Positions 43,272-52,998 of a DNA stretch of 64,000 nucleotides are shown here, one piece after another. The position numbers were made by a program, and so were the translations under genes. The notes below the pieces were generated by a model. The model searched no databases. It saw only the letters and a program-made list of their open reading frames with translations, and was not told the origin of the DNA. The DNA is taken from NCBI RefSeq assembly GCF_018449435.1, contig NZ_JAHCMU010000001.1:183299-247298 (forward strand). The letters run 5' to 3'. How positions within the stretch are numbered: the first letter of the stretch is position 1; each line of letters opens with the position of its first letter. Origin of the DNA: Flagellimonas sp. 389. Its GTDB lineage: Bacteria; Bacteroidota; Bacteroidia; Flavobacteriales; Flavobacteriaceae.

Positions 43272-43781
43272 ATGGATATTGCTTTACTTGTTCTGGGGTT
43301 TGTTTTCATGCTTGTCGGCATACTGGGCAGTTTTCTGCCCGTATTACCTGGACCGCCCATAAGCTGGGTCGGTCTATTATTACTCTATCTTACCAAAGCA
43401 GTTCCTGATGATTGGTGGGTTTTGGGCATTACTGCTGCTGTAGCAGTTTTGGTATTTATATTAGATTACATCATCCCAGCGATGGGCACCAAAAAATTTG
43501 GTGGTAGCAAGGCAGGGATGATAGGTACGGTAATTGGCTTGTTGGTAGCTATCTTTTTTCCAGTTTTGGGCATATTTGGTATTATCATCTGGCCTTTTGT
43601 AGGCGCACTGGTTGGTGAACTCATCAATAAAGCCGATAAGAAAACTGCACTAAAAGCTGCGTTTGGTTCATTTATTGGGTTTCTCACGGGCACCTTTCTA
43701 AAATTTATGTTGGCTGTAATTTACTTGGGGATTTTTGTGGTAAAGGTTTGGGAGTACAGAACTCCTCTATTTACTTTTTAA
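43272..43781 (+). CDS. DUF456 family membrane protein
   Basis: A 169-residue protein with about four to five membrane helices. It begins with ALLVLGFVFMLVGILGSFLPVLPGPPISW, the hallmark of DUF456, and has a glycine-rich middle (TKKFGGSKAGMIGTVIG). Its function is not known. It is transcribed away from the second BlaI operon. No close partner gene follows. Confidence 0.88.
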   Translation: MDIALLVLGFVFMLVGILGSFLPVLPGPPISWVGLLLLYLTKAVPDDWWVLGITAAVAVLVFILDYIIPAMGTKKFGGSKAGMIGTVIGLLVAIFFPVLGIFGIIIWPFVGALVGELINKADKKTALKAAFGSFIGFLTGTFLKFMLAVIYLGIFVVKVWEYRTPLFTF

Positions 43782-43912
43782 ATGACCACTCAGTCTATGG
43801 AGTAGTAACGAGTTGAAAGAACTACACATATGCTTTCGGCAAAAATTATACTTTAAAAAACGTAACAATACTATTTTTCATTTGTCTTTAGATGCAACTG
43901 ACAAACCAACAA

Positions 43913-44950
43913 ATGAAAAACACTAAGCTAGTTTTACTACTAATAACTATATTATTTTCCTGCACACAACAAAAAGAAAAATCCTTTAACATAGGTCAAA
44001 AATCAATAACGTATGTGGACGAATCAAGAAACAGACCGTTACTAACGGAAATATGGTATCCCACTTTGGATACATTGACCAAAAAAGAACCAAAAGAAAA
44101 CCGAAAAGAGCTTTTTAAAACTATCAGAACAATTCCGAACGCAACGATTCCCAATGAGAAGTTTCCGTTACTATTGGTTTCGCACGGAACGGGAGGCAAC
44201 AGGTTTTCATTGACTTGGTTCATAGAAAGAATGGTAAAAGAGGGGTATATTGTTGTTTCACTAGACCACTACGGGAATTCAACTTTCAATAAAATACCCC
44301 GAGAATTCGTAAAATGGTGGGAAAGAGCTATTGATGTTCAATTTGTGCTGACAAACATTCTTGAAGACCGAGAAATTGGAACAAAAATAGACACTTCGCG
44401 AATAGGGGGAGTTGGTTTTTCCTTAGGGGGCTATACAAATATCGCGTTGGCAGGTGGTTATGTAGATAGAACAGTTAGAGAAGATGAAAACTCCGAGGAA
44501 AGGGAAATGCCTGCCGAATTTCCAAAAACGGACGAAATCATAGATTTTGAAAATGACAGTCTTATCGTTTCATCTTACAATAAATACAGAAACCTAGTAA
44601 AAGATGATAGAATCAAGGCTTTTTTTGTAATGGCGCCAGCAATTGGTTTTGGGTTCCATTCCACAGCGCAAACAGAAAAAATTACAGCACCTATTTTTAT
44701 CGTAGCAGGAAAAGGCGATACAAACACACCCATAAAAAACAATGCCGAAAAGTACAATCGGTTAATCAAAACCAGCCAAATACATCTATTCAATGAAGAT
44801 GTAAATCATTATGTGTTTTTGAATGAGCCTACAACATTTGGGAAAGATATAGCACCAGAAATAACGATTGACAAACCTACCGTCAGCAGAAAGAAAATAC
44901 ACGAAGAAACGTTGAAACTAGCACTGGATTTTTTTAAAAATTCGTTATGA
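43913..44950 (+). CDS. Alpha/beta-hydrolase lipoprotein (platelet-activating-factor-hydrolase-like)
   Basis: A 345-residue protein whose signal peptide ends in a lipobox (LFSC, Cys at about residue 16 from this start). The frame opens at 43892, but the ATG at 43913 gives a normal signal peptide. The hydrolase core shows LLVSHGTGGNR (oxyanion region), VSLDHYG, and the nucleophile elbow GFSLGGY; an HYVFL-like segment near the C-terminus could hold the catalytic His. The pattern is like the dienelactone-hydrolase/PAF-acetylhydrolase group that cleaves esters. The substrate is unknown. Confidence 0.78.
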   Translation: MKNTKLVLLLITILFSCTQQKEKSFNIGQKSITYVDESRNRPLLTEIWYPTLDTLTKKEPKENRKELFKTIRTIPNATIPNEKFPLLLVSHGTGGNRFSLTWFIERMVKEGYIVVSLDHYGNSTFNKIPREFVKWWERAIDVQFVLTNILEDREIGTKIDTSRIGGVGFSLGGYTNIALAGGYVDRTVREDENSEEREMPAEFPKTDEIIDFENDSLIVSSYNKYRNLVKDDRIKAFFVMAPAIGFGFHSTAQTEKITAPIFIVAGKGDTNTPIKNNAEKYNRLIKTSQIHLFNEDVNHYVFLNEPTTFGKDIAPEITIDKPTVSRKKIHEETLKLALDFFKNSL

Positions 44951-45008
44951 ACTACAACCTAGACTTCAGTTAATCTTAGATAAACACTTCTGTAAAACCA
45001 CAAAAAGA

Positions 45009-45560
45009 TCACAACCACTCCACCTTATCTTCAATCGGGGTTCGGCTTGAAGGAGGTATGGCATCATCATAATACCCCATATATAAAAATCCAAGACATT
45101 TTTCCCCATCGTTTAAATCAAAGAATTCATCCATATACGTAATGAGGCCAGGAGAACTCCAATAGCATCCCAAGCCCATTTCTGTGCAGCACAGCCACAT
45201 ATTCTGTACGGCCATGGCAGTGGCGGCCAACTCTTCCCATTCTGGCAAACTTTCATTAGGGTCACGCTGCATACAAATGGCAATTACCGCACCCGATCGA
45301 GCTGGGTTTTCTTGTAGTTTTCTTATTTTTATCTGCTTTGGTTTTGAATCTATTTCTTGGTATTTATCCGACAGAAATTTTCCTAATGCCACCTTTTTCT
45401 CTCTCATTACAACCTTGAACCGCCATGGTTCGGTTTTTTTATGGGTAGGTGCCCAATTTGCAGCCTCCAAAAGTCGCTCAACAGTTTCCTTTTCGATAGG
45501 TCTATCGTTATATTGTGCTGGAAAAACACTTCGTCTCTTCTTAATTAAATCAAATATCAT
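45009..45560 (-). CDS. Nitroreductase family protein
   Basis: A 183-residue flavin reductase of the NfnB/YdjA type. It has the N-terminal KKRRSV and NWAPTHKKTEPWRF FMN-binding segments (about 7-48), LAATAMAVQNMWLCCTEMGLG in the middle, and a C-terminal LGFLYMGY segment. It reduces nitro or quinone compounds with NAD(P)H. It lies 50 nt downstream of the LysR gene, on the same strand, and may be co-transcribed with it. Confidence 0.88.
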   Translation of the reverse strand: MIFDLIKKRRSVFPAQYNDRPIEKETVERLLEAANWAPTHKKTEPWRFKVVMREKKVALGKFLSDKYQEIDSKPKQIKIRKLQENPARSGAVIAICMQRDPNESLPEWEELAATAMAVQNMWLCCTEMGLGCYWSSPGLITYMDEFFDLNDGEKCLGFLYMGYYDDAIPPSSRTPIEDKVEWL

Positions 45561-45610
45561 AACCCTACTTTTATACGTCTCTCAAAGTTACATCTTGAAA
45601 CGTTTTCGTG

Positions 45611-46498
45611 CTACAACTTTAATAGTAAATCCATGCAATTTTTCAATGCTGGGTTTCGATTGTCCTCTTTCCATACCATTGATAAAACAGCCCGCTGCTC
45701 AATCTGCTCCAATTCAATAAACTTAACCTTCATTTGAAACCCATATTGCAAGGCCGTAGGAACTATGGCTATACCCAACTTGTTTTCCACCAATTTAAAA
45801 ACAGTTTGTGCATGAACCGATTTATGGGAAACATTGGGCGTGAAACCAGCATCTTCACAAATGCTCAAAACTGTATCATAATATTGCGGACTATAGTCTT
45901 GTGAGAAAAGAATAAAATCGTCCGTTGCAACTTGACCAATATTTTTAAATCCTTTCATGTCTAATGGATGGTCTTTAGGCAGAACCAACGAAAAAGTATC
46001 CTCAAAAACAGGTTTTAGTTTTAGTCCTTTTGGCACTCTTGACAATCGTACAAACCCTAAATCCAATTTGTCGCTAAGAATTGCAGGTATCTGTGCCCTG
46101 TTCGAGAGCTCTTCAAGGCTGGTATGTATAAAGGGAAAATTTTCTTTTAAGTCCAACAGTAAATTTGGAATGACATTTTGCATTGCAGAACCCAAAAATC
46201 CAATTCTAATCTCACCTAAATGCCCTTCGCCAATAAGTTTTAATTGTTTTTTGGTCTGCTCCAAATGGTTCAGTATAAACTCTACTTCTCCTTTTAAAAA
46301 TTCCCCTGCTGGTGTTAGCCTAACTTTTTTCTTATCTCTAATGAATAGTTGTGTTTGGAGGATTCCTTCCATCTGTTTGATCTGCGTGCTTACCCCAGGT
46401 TGGGATATAAATAGTCTTTCTGCTGCCTTACGATAATGCAATTCTTCCGCCACGGCCAAAAAATAAATGAAATGTCTTAATTCTATTTGATAATTCAT
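45611..46498 (-). CDS. LysR-family transcriptional regulator
   Basis: A 295-residue regulator. The N-terminal winged helix reads FIYFLAVAEELHYRKAAERLFISQPGVSTQIKQMEG and is followed by a two-lobed effector-binding domain (about 90-295) with IRIGFLGSAM at its start. It is divergent from hutHIUG with only 78 nt between starts, a typical LysR-target arrangement. An inducer such as urocanate or histidine is possible but not shown. Confidence 0.93.
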   Translation of the reverse strand: MNYQIELRHFIYFLAVAEELHYRKAAERLFISQPGVSTQIKQMEGILQTQLFIRDKKKVRLTPAGEFLKGEVEFILNHLEQTKKQLKLIGEGHLGEIRIGFLGSAMQNVIPNLLLDLKENFPFIHTSLEELSNRAQIPAILSDKLDLGFVRLSRVPKGLKLKPVFEDTFSLVLPKDHPLDMKGFKNIGQVATDDFILFSQDYSPQYYDTVLSICEDAGFTPNVSHKSVHAQTVFKLVENKLGIAIVPTALQYGFQMKVKFIELEQIEQRAVLSMVWKEDNRNPALKNCMDLLLKL

Positions 46499-46524
46499 AG
46501 TTATTAAATACTACAAAAATAAGT

Positions 46525-46557
46525 ATTAGTAATTATTAATAACACATGCTACCTTTA
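46525..46557 (+). promoter_or_regulatory. hut/LysR intergenic operator and hutH -7 element
   Basis: A near-perfect 16-bp palindrome, ATTAgTAATTAtTAAT (46525-46540), lies in the 78-nt divergent region and fits the T-N11-A type of LysR site. The element TACCTTTA (46550-46557) matches TAnnTTTG in seven of eight positions and is 19 nt upstream of the hutH ATG. Confidence 0.5.
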
Positions 46558-46576
46558 TAAATCTCAAGTTAAGTTT

Positions 46577-48154
46577 ATGGAACTACCCAAAACATTTCAT
46601 TTTGGCGAACATTATCTAACAGCGAGCATTGCTTTAGGCATTGCCAAAGGTTCGGTCAAAGGAATACTATCCGCAGATTATCTCAAGAAAATAGAAGAGA
46701 GTAATCTTCGGGTTCAAAATATTGTTGCCAAGGGAGACACCGTTTATGGAATCAATACGGGATTTGGACCTCTATGTAATACCAAGATTTCCAAGGAGGA
46801 TACTAAAATTCTTCAGTCCAATATTTTACAAAGCCATAGTGTTGGAGTTGGCAAGCCCATATCCAAAGTACTTGCCAAACTAATGCTCATCTTAAAAATC
46901 CATGCGCTAGCTAAAGGATATTCCGGTATTGCAGTTGCTACAATTAATCGAATGCTCTGGCATTTGGAGCATGATGCCATTCCGGTAGTTCCATCACAAG
47001 GTTCTGTGGGAGCATCTGGAGACTTGGCTCCTCTTTCTCATTTATTTCTTCCACTAATAGGACTGGGCAAGGTAAATTACAACGGTGAAACCATCACCAC
47101 GGAGCAATTATTCAAAAAAACTGGGCTTCAACCTTTGGAACTTGGGCCAAAGGAGGGCTTGGCGTTAATAAATGGCACACAATTCATTGCTGCACATGGT
47201 GTAATGGTCTTGCAAAAACTTCAATATTGTCTTAGACATGCCGATATTATTGGGGCTATGATGTTGGAAGGACTTCAAGGTTCCATGAGACCTTTCCATG
47301 AGGAATTGCATGCACTTCGACCTTTTAAAGGAAACCAACATGTGGCCGGGAGAATACGAACACTGCTCCAAGGTTCCGAAATTTTGGAAGACCATATCGA
47401 CTGTGAACGTGTTCAAGATCCTTATTCGCTTCGTTGTATGCCTCAAGTGCATGGCGCATCTAGAAATACATGGTTGCACTTAAAAGAATTGTTGGAAGTT
47501 GAGCTAAACTCCGTTACCGACAACCCAGTAATCATTAATGATGAATTAACCATTAGCGGTGGCAATTTTCACGGACAGCCCTTGGCCATGGCTTTGGACT
47601 ACGCTGCACTGGCAGCTTCAGAATTAGGGAGCATTTCGGACCGAAGAATCTATTTGGCACTGGAAGGAAATAGTCCAGGAGTACCCAAATTATTAATGGA
47701 AGATACCGGAATCAATTCTGGATACATGATTTTACAGTACACTACAGCAGCATTAGCCAGTGAAAATAAAAGTCTGTGTTTTCCGGCGAGCGCGGATAGT
47801 ATCCCAACCTCTTTAGGACAAGAAGACCATGTGAGCATGGGATCAATAAGTGGGAGAAAAGCACTTCAGATTATTGAAAATGTGGAGAAGATATTGGCTA
47901 TTGAACTATTGACTGCCGCGCAAGCCTTTGAATTTAGAAAACCTTTAAAATCAGGTATTGTATTGGATGAAATTCATAAATTCATAAGAACCAAAGTTTC
48001 CTTCGCAGATAGTGACCGCGTTTTTGCTGATGATATTGAAAAAGGAATAGAAACTATCCAAAAAGGTGAAATTATTGCGCTAGTGGAAAAAACCATGACA
48101 GCAAAAAACCTTCAATGGAACACCCCTTATCTAGAAGAATTTGAAACATACTAA
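46577..48154 (+). CDS. hutH: Histidine ammonia-lyase
   Basis: A 525-residue enzyme of the aromatic amino acid lyase family, converting histidine to urocanate and ammonia. The MIO cofactor triad is A146-S147-G148 in SVGASGDLAPLSHL. YGINTGFGPL at about 57-66 carries the catalytic Tyr, and the conserved NGTQ and QEDHVSMG segments are present. First gene of hutHIUG; 3 nt precede hutI. Confidence 0.97.
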   Translation: MELPKTFHFGEHYLTASIALGIAKGSVKGILSADYLKKIEESNLRVQNIVAKGDTVYGINTGFGPLCNTKISKEDTKILQSNILQSHSVGVGKPISKVLAKLMLILKIHALAKGYSGIAVATINRMLWHLEHDAIPVVPSQGSVGASGDLAPLSHLFLPLIGLGKVNYNGETITTEQLFKKTGLQPLELGPKEGLALINGTQFIAAHGVMVLQKLQYCLRHADIIGAMMLEGLQGSMRPFHEELHALRPFKGNQHVAGRIRTLLQGSEILEDHIDCERVQDPYSLRCMPQVHGASRNTWLHLKELLEVELNSVTDNPVIINDELTISGGNFHGQPLAMALDYAALAASELGSISDRRIYLALEGNSPGVPKLLMEDTGINSGYMILQYTTAALASENKSLCFPASADSIPTSLGQEDHVSMGSISGRKALQIIENVEKILAIELLTAAQAFEFRKPLKSGIVLDEIHKFIRTKVSFADSDRVFADDIEKGIETIQKGEIIALVEKTMTAKNLQWNTPYLEEFETY

Positions 48155-48157
48155 CTC

Positions 48158-49393
48158 ATGAGCAAACCACTATTAATAGGTCCATTTACACAACTGCTTC
48201 CAATGTCAGGTTTACCACTTAAAGGAGCTCTATCAGATGACCAATTGGTCATCATTGAGCAAGGAGGCATTCTTGTTTCCGAAGAAAAAATCAAAGCTGT
48301 TGGTAATTTTGAGGATTTAAAGTCCGATGCGGTCGACACCCACCATATTGAAGGACAACATGTTTGCCTTCCGGGATTTGTAGATTCCCATACACATATC
48401 TGTTTTGGTGGTTCGCGAGCTAGAGATTATGCTTATAGAAATTCTGGAAAGACTTATCTGGAAATTGCCAAAGCCGGAGGCGGCATATGGGACACTGTGA
48501 CACAAACTCGCAAAGCTTCTCAAGAGGATTTGATTGAAGGCATTATCTCAAGAAGCAAAACCCATTTAGAAAATGGTACAACAACGATAGAAGTAAAAAG
48601 TGGTTATGGCCTTTCTATTGATGAAGAACTCAAAATGCTAAGGGCCATCAAACAAGCAGAGAAAAAAACACAAGCAGATCTAATAGCAACATGTTTGGCC
48701 GCCCATATGAAACCAAAAGATTGGAATAGCAACAAAAATTACCTAGAGGAAATTGCCACACAACTGTTCCCCATTTTAAAATCTGAAGGGCTTAGCAATC
48801 GGATTGACGCCTTTATTGAGGAAAGTGCATTCTCAGCATTGGAGATAGCCCCCTATTTTAGGAAAGCAAAGGCAATGGGGTTTGATATAACGGTACATGC
48901 GGATCAATTTACGACTAGTGGAAGTGAAGTAGCCATACATTTTGGTGCCATAAGCGCTGATCATTTGGAAGCCAGCACCGAAAATGAAATTCAGTTGTTG
49001 GCCAACAGCAATGTTATTTCTACAGCATTACCCGGAGCTTCCTTAGGTTTAGGATGCGCCTTTACCCCTGCCCGAAAGCTATTAGATGCAGGAGGAGCTT
49101 TGGCCATTGCTAGCGACCATAATCCTGGTTCGGCACCAATGGGGCATTTGTTCACCCAAGCAAGTATTCTAGGGACCTTTGAAAAACTCTCAAATGCGGA
49201 AGTACTGGCCGGGATTACTTTTAGGGCAAGTGCTGCTTTGAATTTGACAGACCGAGGTGCTTTGGAAACAAACAAGCTTGCTGATTTTGTTGTTTTTCCA
49301 ACCGATAACTATCAGGAAATAACCTATCATCAAGGACAGCTAAAACCCAGTATGGTCTGGAAAAATGGGAAACAAGTTTTTGAAAGAAATTAA
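48158..49393 (+). CDS. hutI: Imidazolonepropionase
   Basis: A 411-residue amidohydrolase (TIM barrel). It opens the imidazolone ring to formiminoglutamate. H78 and H80 in VDSHTHICFGG are metal ligands, further His and Asp ligands lie in VHADQF and ASDHNPGSAP. Third enzyme of the pathway. It lies 3 nt after hutH and 1 nt before hutU. Confidence 0.96.
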   Translation: MSKPLLIGPFTQLLPMSGLPLKGALSDDQLVIIEQGGILVSEEKIKAVGNFEDLKSDAVDTHHIEGQHVCLPGFVDSHTHICFGGSRARDYAYRNSGKTYLEIAKAGGGIWDTVTQTRKASQEDLIEGIISRSKTHLENGTTTIEVKSGYGLSIDEELKMLRAIKQAEKKTQADLIATCLAAHMKPKDWNSNKNYLEEIATQLFPILKSEGLSNRIDAFIEESAFSALEIAPYFRKAKAMGFDITVHADQFTTSGSEVAIHFGAISADHLEASTENEIQLLANSNVISTALPGASLGLGCAFTPARKLLDAGGALAIASDHNPGSAPMGHLFTQASILGTFEKLSNAEVLAGITFRASAALNLTDRGALETNKLADFVVFPTDNYQEITYHQGQLKPSMVWKNGKQVFERN

Positions 49394-49394
49394 T

Positions 49395-51404
49395 ATGGAA
49401 CTTCAAGAATTCAAATCGCAAGTCCTTCAGGGAATACCTGAACAGCTTCCAACGCCAAGGCCCTATCCCAAAAACGGCAATCCAGCTCCCAAACGAAAGG
49501 ATATTTTATCAAAAGATGAGAAAAAGCTGGCCGTTCAAAATGCATTGCGCTACTTTCCAAAGGATTGGCATGTAGAATTGGCCAAAGAGTTTGCCAATGA
49601 ACTTAATAGTTATGGAAGAATTTATATGCATCGATTTAAACCAAACTACAAGCTATACGCTAGGCCTATTTCTGAATATCCAGCAAAAACAAAACAGGCC
49701 GCTGCAATTATGCTAATGATTCAGAACAATCTTGACCCCGCTGTGGCGCAACATCCTGAGGAACTCATTACCTATGGGGGTAACGGAGCCGTATTTCAAA
49801 ACTGGGCGCAGTACTTGTTGACCATGAAATATTTGGGTGAGATGACGGAGGAACAAACCTTGCATATCTATTCGGGGCATCCCATGGGATTATTCCCCTC
49901 TTCCAAAGAAGCGCCAAGAGTCATCGTTACCAATGGCATGATGATTCCCAATTACTCCAAACCTGACGATTGGGAAAAATTCAATGCTCTAGGGGTTACA
50001 CAATACGGACAAATGACAGCAGGCTCCTATATGTATATTGGACCGCAAGGTATTGTTCACGGTACCGCCATTACCGTAATGAACGCTTTTAGAAAAGTAT
50101 TGAAAAAAGATGAATCCCCCAACGGAAAAGTGTTCTTAACGGCAGGTTTAGGTGGCATGAGTGGCGCCCAACCCAAAGCTGGCAATATTGCAGGTTGCAT
50201 TACTATTTGCGCCGAAGTGAACCCAGAAGCGGCTAAAAAAAGACACCAACAAGGTTGGGTGGATGAGTTGTTGACCGATATATCTGAGCTAGTTAAAAGA
50301 ACCAAAGAAGCCATTGCTAAACATGAAGTAGTGTCATTGGCCTACATAGGTAATATTGTTGAAGTTTGGGAAGAATTTTATGAAGAGGATATTTTTGTTC
50401 ACTTGGGATCAGACCAAACTTCCTTGCACAATCCTTGGGCCGGAGGGTATTATCCGGTTGGCCTGTCCTTTGAAAAGGCTAATGAAATGATGGTTGAGAA
50501 TCCATCCGAATTTAAAAACCAAGTGCAGGAGTCTTTACGAAGACAAATAAATGCCATCAACAAGCACACAAAAAAAGGCACCTACTTTTTTGATTATGGC
50601 AATGCTTTTTTATTGGAAGTTTCCCGTGCTAATGGGGAAGTAATGGCTGAGAACAATATCGATTTCAAATATCCATCTTACGTTCAGGATATTTTAGGGC
50701 CAATGTGTTTTGACTATGGTTTTGGCCCATTTAGATGGGTCTGCGCTTCTGGCAATCCCAAAGATTTACAGCGAACCGATGCTATTGCTTTGGAAGTCAT
50801 GAAAGAAATCAAGACTACTGCACCCGAAGAAATTCAGCAGCAAATGCAAGACAATATTATATGGATTGAAGAGGCGGAACAGAACAAATTGGTAGTCGGT
50901 TCGCAAGCTCGAATTTTATACGCCGATGCCGAAGGCCGAGCCAAGATTGCAGACGCTTTTAATACCGCTATTTCCAAAGGTGATATTTCGGCTCCAGTGG
51001 TCTTGGGACGTGATCATCACGATGTAAGTGGCACCGACTCTCCCTTTAGAGAAACCAGTAATATATATGATGGTAGTAAATTTACTGCAGATATGGCCAT
51101 TCATAATGTAATTGGCGATAGCTTTAGAGGCGCTACTTGGGTCTCCATCCATAATGGTGGTGGTGTTGGCTGGGGCGAAGTCATGAACGGAGGTTTTGGG
51201 ATGGTCCTGGATGGTTCGAAAGAGGCTTCCCGTAAATTGAAAAGCATGTTGTTTTATGATGTAAATAATGGTATTTCGAGAAGAAGTTGGGCCAGAAACA
51301 AAGAGGCTATATTTGCCATAAAACGTGAAATGGTACGTACTCCTAATTTAAGGGTAACTTTACCTAATCTAGTCGAACCCGATATATTGGAACATCTTTT
51401 TTAA
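49395..51404 (+). CDS. hutU: Urocanate hydratase
   Basis: A 670-residue NAD-dependent urocanase, longer than the about 560-residue typical bacterial form; the longer variety occurs in Bacteroidota and eukaryotes. It has ITYGGNGAVFQNWAQY near 128-144, GLGGMSGAQPKAG, and HNPWAGGYYPVG. It hydrates urocanate to imidazolonepropionate. The frame opens at 49365, but the ATG at 49395 is 1 nt after the hutI stop and gives a normal start. Confidence 0.95.
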   Translation: MELQEFKSQVLQGIPEQLPTPRPYPKNGNPAPKRKDILSKDEKKLAVQNALRYFPKDWHVELAKEFANELNSYGRIYMHRFKPNYKLYARPISEYPAKTKQAAAIMLMIQNNLDPAVAQHPEELITYGGNGAVFQNWAQYLLTMKYLGEMTEEQTLHIYSGHPMGLFPSSKEAPRVIVTNGMMIPNYSKPDDWEKFNALGVTQYGQMTAGSYMYIGPQGIVHGTAITVMNAFRKVLKKDESPNGKVFLTAGLGGMSGAQPKAGNIAGCITICAEVNPEAAKKRHQQGWVDELLTDISELVKRTKEAIAKHEVVSLAYIGNIVEVWEEFYEEDIFVHLGSDQTSLHNPWAGGYYPVGLSFEKANEMMVENPSEFKNQVQESLRRQINAINKHTKKGTYFFDYGNAFLLEVSRANGEVMAENNIDFKYPSYVQDILGPMCFDYGFGPFRWVCASGNPKDLQRTDAIALEVMKEIKTTAPEEIQQQMQDNIIWIEEAEQNKLVVGSQARILYADAEGRAKIADAFNTAISKGDISAPVVLGRDHHDVSGTDSPFRETSNIYDGSKFTADMAIHNVIGDSFRGATWVSIHNGGGVGWGEVMNGGFGMVLDGSKEASRKLKSMLFYDVNNGISRRSWARNKEAIFAIKREMVRTPNLRVTLPNLVEPDILEHLF

Positions 51405-51410
51405 TGTATA

Positions 51411-52382
51411 ATGAAATACTATACAAATCCAAATAAGGACATTTGGCATGGGCGGGTCAGCAATAAGTACCTGTACCTACATGAAAAAGTACGGTGTGTT
51501 CCTTTACTTGAGATTTCTGAACCCTCAAAAAAATCCATTGCATTATTGGGATATGCCTGTGATGAGGGCGTAAAAAGAAATCAAGGTAGAATAGGAGCCG
51601 CACAAGGTCCCGAAGTCATTAAAAGAAGTTTGGGAAAGTTTCCAAATCATCTCGCTAGTACTGTGTTATTACATGATGCTGGCACGATAAGCTGTGAAGA
51701 CGAAAATATGGAAGCCGCTCAAGAGACCCTTTCAAAAGCTGTTGCTTCACTTCTGGAAAAGAAACAATTCCCTATTGTTTTGGGTGGCGGTCACGATATG
51801 GCTTATGGTCATTACCATGGCATAAAAAACTTTTTAGATTCAGAGAATAACAAACAGACTATCGGTATCATAAACTTTGATGCCCATTTTGACCTCCGTC
51901 AGAATACAATCAACAATAACTCTGGCACTCCCTTTTATCAAATCGCAAAAGAGTCTAAAAGAGAGGATATTCCATTCAATTATTTGTGCCTTGGGATTAG
52001 GAAAGATGCTAACGACCGTACGCTTTTTCAAACAGCAAAAGACTTGAATGTAACTTATATTCTTTCAGATACTTTTCAGATGCAGTTTTTGGATGAAATC
52101 AATACGTGGATAGAAGCCTTTATTAAAAATGTGGACAAGGTTTACGTAACCATAGATTTAGATGGATTTTCTTCCGCTTATGCACCGGGAGTAAGCGCGC
52201 CATCCCCCATGGGGTTTACACCAGAGATTGTACTGGAATGTCTTAAAACTATTATTGGTTCAGGGAAATTGATAAGTCTGGACATTGCAGAAATGAATCC
52301 AAAGTTTGATATTGATGGCCAAACTGCAAAACTGGCCGCATCTCTTCTGCATTACATGATGCACGCGCTCTGGGGAAATTGA
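51411..52382 (+). CDS. hutG: Formimidoylglutamase
   Basis: A 323-residue ureohydrolase-fold enzyme with the dinuclear manganese site: GGGHDMAYGH, NFDAHFDLR, and TIDLDGFSSAYAPG. Within the hut operon this assigns it to formiminoglutamate hydrolysis to glutamate and formamide, the last step. It starts 6 nt after hutU. Confidence 0.92.
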   Translation: MKYYTNPNKDIWHGRVSNKYLYLHEKVRCVPLLEISEPSKKSIALLGYACDEGVKRNQGRIGAAQGPEVIKRSLGKFPNHLASTVLLHDAGTISCEDENMEAAQETLSKAVASLLEKKQFPIVLGGGHDMAYGHYHGIKNFLDSENNKQTIGIINFDAHFDLRQNTINNNSGTPFYQIAKESKREDIPFNYLCLGIRKDANDRTLFQTAKDLNVTYILSDTFQMQFLDEINTWIEAFIKNVDKVYVTIDLDGFSSAYAPGVSAPSPMGFTPEIVLECLKTIIGSGKLISLDIAEMNPKFDIDGQTAKLAASLLHYMMHALWGN

Positions 52383-52393
52383 TGGTCACTAAC

Positions 52394-52418
52394 AAAAAAA
52401 GCCTTCCTTATGGAAAGC
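52394..52418 (-). terminator. Terminator downstream of umuCD
   Basis: Read on the minus strand, GCTTTCC-ATAA-GGAAGGC (one G-U pair) is followed by seven T. The stem lies 130 nt past the umuD stop and just 18 nt past the hutG stop. On the plus strand the same stem has a mismatch and no T-run, so it may stop hut transcription only weakly. Confidence 0.7.
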
Positions 52419-52453
52419 CTTTCATTGGTGAGCATCGTTTGATGCTTCAACCT

Positions 52454-52480
52454 GATTTCAATCAAATATAGATTGAAATC
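52454..52480. repeat. Perfect 10-bp inverted repeat, GATTTCAATC/GATTGAAATC
   Basis: The arms enclose a 7-bp centre (AAATATA). No T-run follows on either strand, so it is not an intrinsic terminator by the usual rule. It lies between the umuD stop and the terminator, in the 3' part of the umuCD transcript. Confidence 0.8.
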
Positions 52481-52548
52481 CAACACAACGTGGCAAAGAT
52501 AGCAAAGTATTTGGATGTATCAACTTGTTTGGATGATATCACAACTAG

Positions 52549-52998
52549 TTAGACTGCTTTGATAACGTAGGTTACTATCCCCCAAATCAACAAATCGCTC
52601 CCTTTGGGAACTTTGATGGGTTTATATTTTTTATTTTCAGGCATTAGCGTAATAGAATCCTTTTCTATTTGAAGTCGCTTTACCGTGAATTCACCATCAA
52701 AAAAACAAACCGCTATTTTACCGTTCTCAGCCTCTAGGCTTCTATCTATCACCAATAAATCCCCATCATCAAGACCTGCTCCAATCATGGACCTACCACT
52801 TACCCTGGCAAAAAATGTAGCTTCTTTATTATGAATTAAACTAGTATCTAAGCTGATACGTTTCTCCTTAAAATCTTCGGCAGGGGAAGGAAATCCTGCA
52901 GAGACAGTATTATTGGATATTGGAATATTTATATTTTTACCTTTATCTGGAGTGAAAAAAGTCAATACATTGGTCTCACCTACTTTTCTTGAACTCAT
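52549..52998 (-). CDS. umuD: UmuD-like autoprotease (S24 family)
   Basis: A 149-residue LexA/UmuD-family protein. The self-cleavage site is A34-G35 in SAGFPSPAED; catalytic Ser70 and Lys107 (VSGRSM and FTVKRL) are each displaced by exactly ten residues from those of E. coli UmuD (24-25, 60 and 97). Cleaved UmuD joins UmuC to form polymerase V. The gene follows umuC with an ATGA overlap, the reverse of the familiar umuD-umuC order. Confidence 0.95.
   Translation of the reverse strand: MSSRKVGETNVLTFFTPDKGKNINIPISNNTVSAGFPSPAEDFKEKRISLDTSLIHNKEATFFARVSGRSMIGAGLDDGDLLVIDRSLEAENGKIAVCFFDGEFTVKRLQIEKDSITLMPENKKYKPIKVPKGSDLLIWGIVTYVIKAV

Noticed and set aside
45184..45720. 178-aa plus-strand ORF
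   Set aside because: It is opposite the nitroreductase and the end of the LysR gene, both with clear motifs; a shadow frame.
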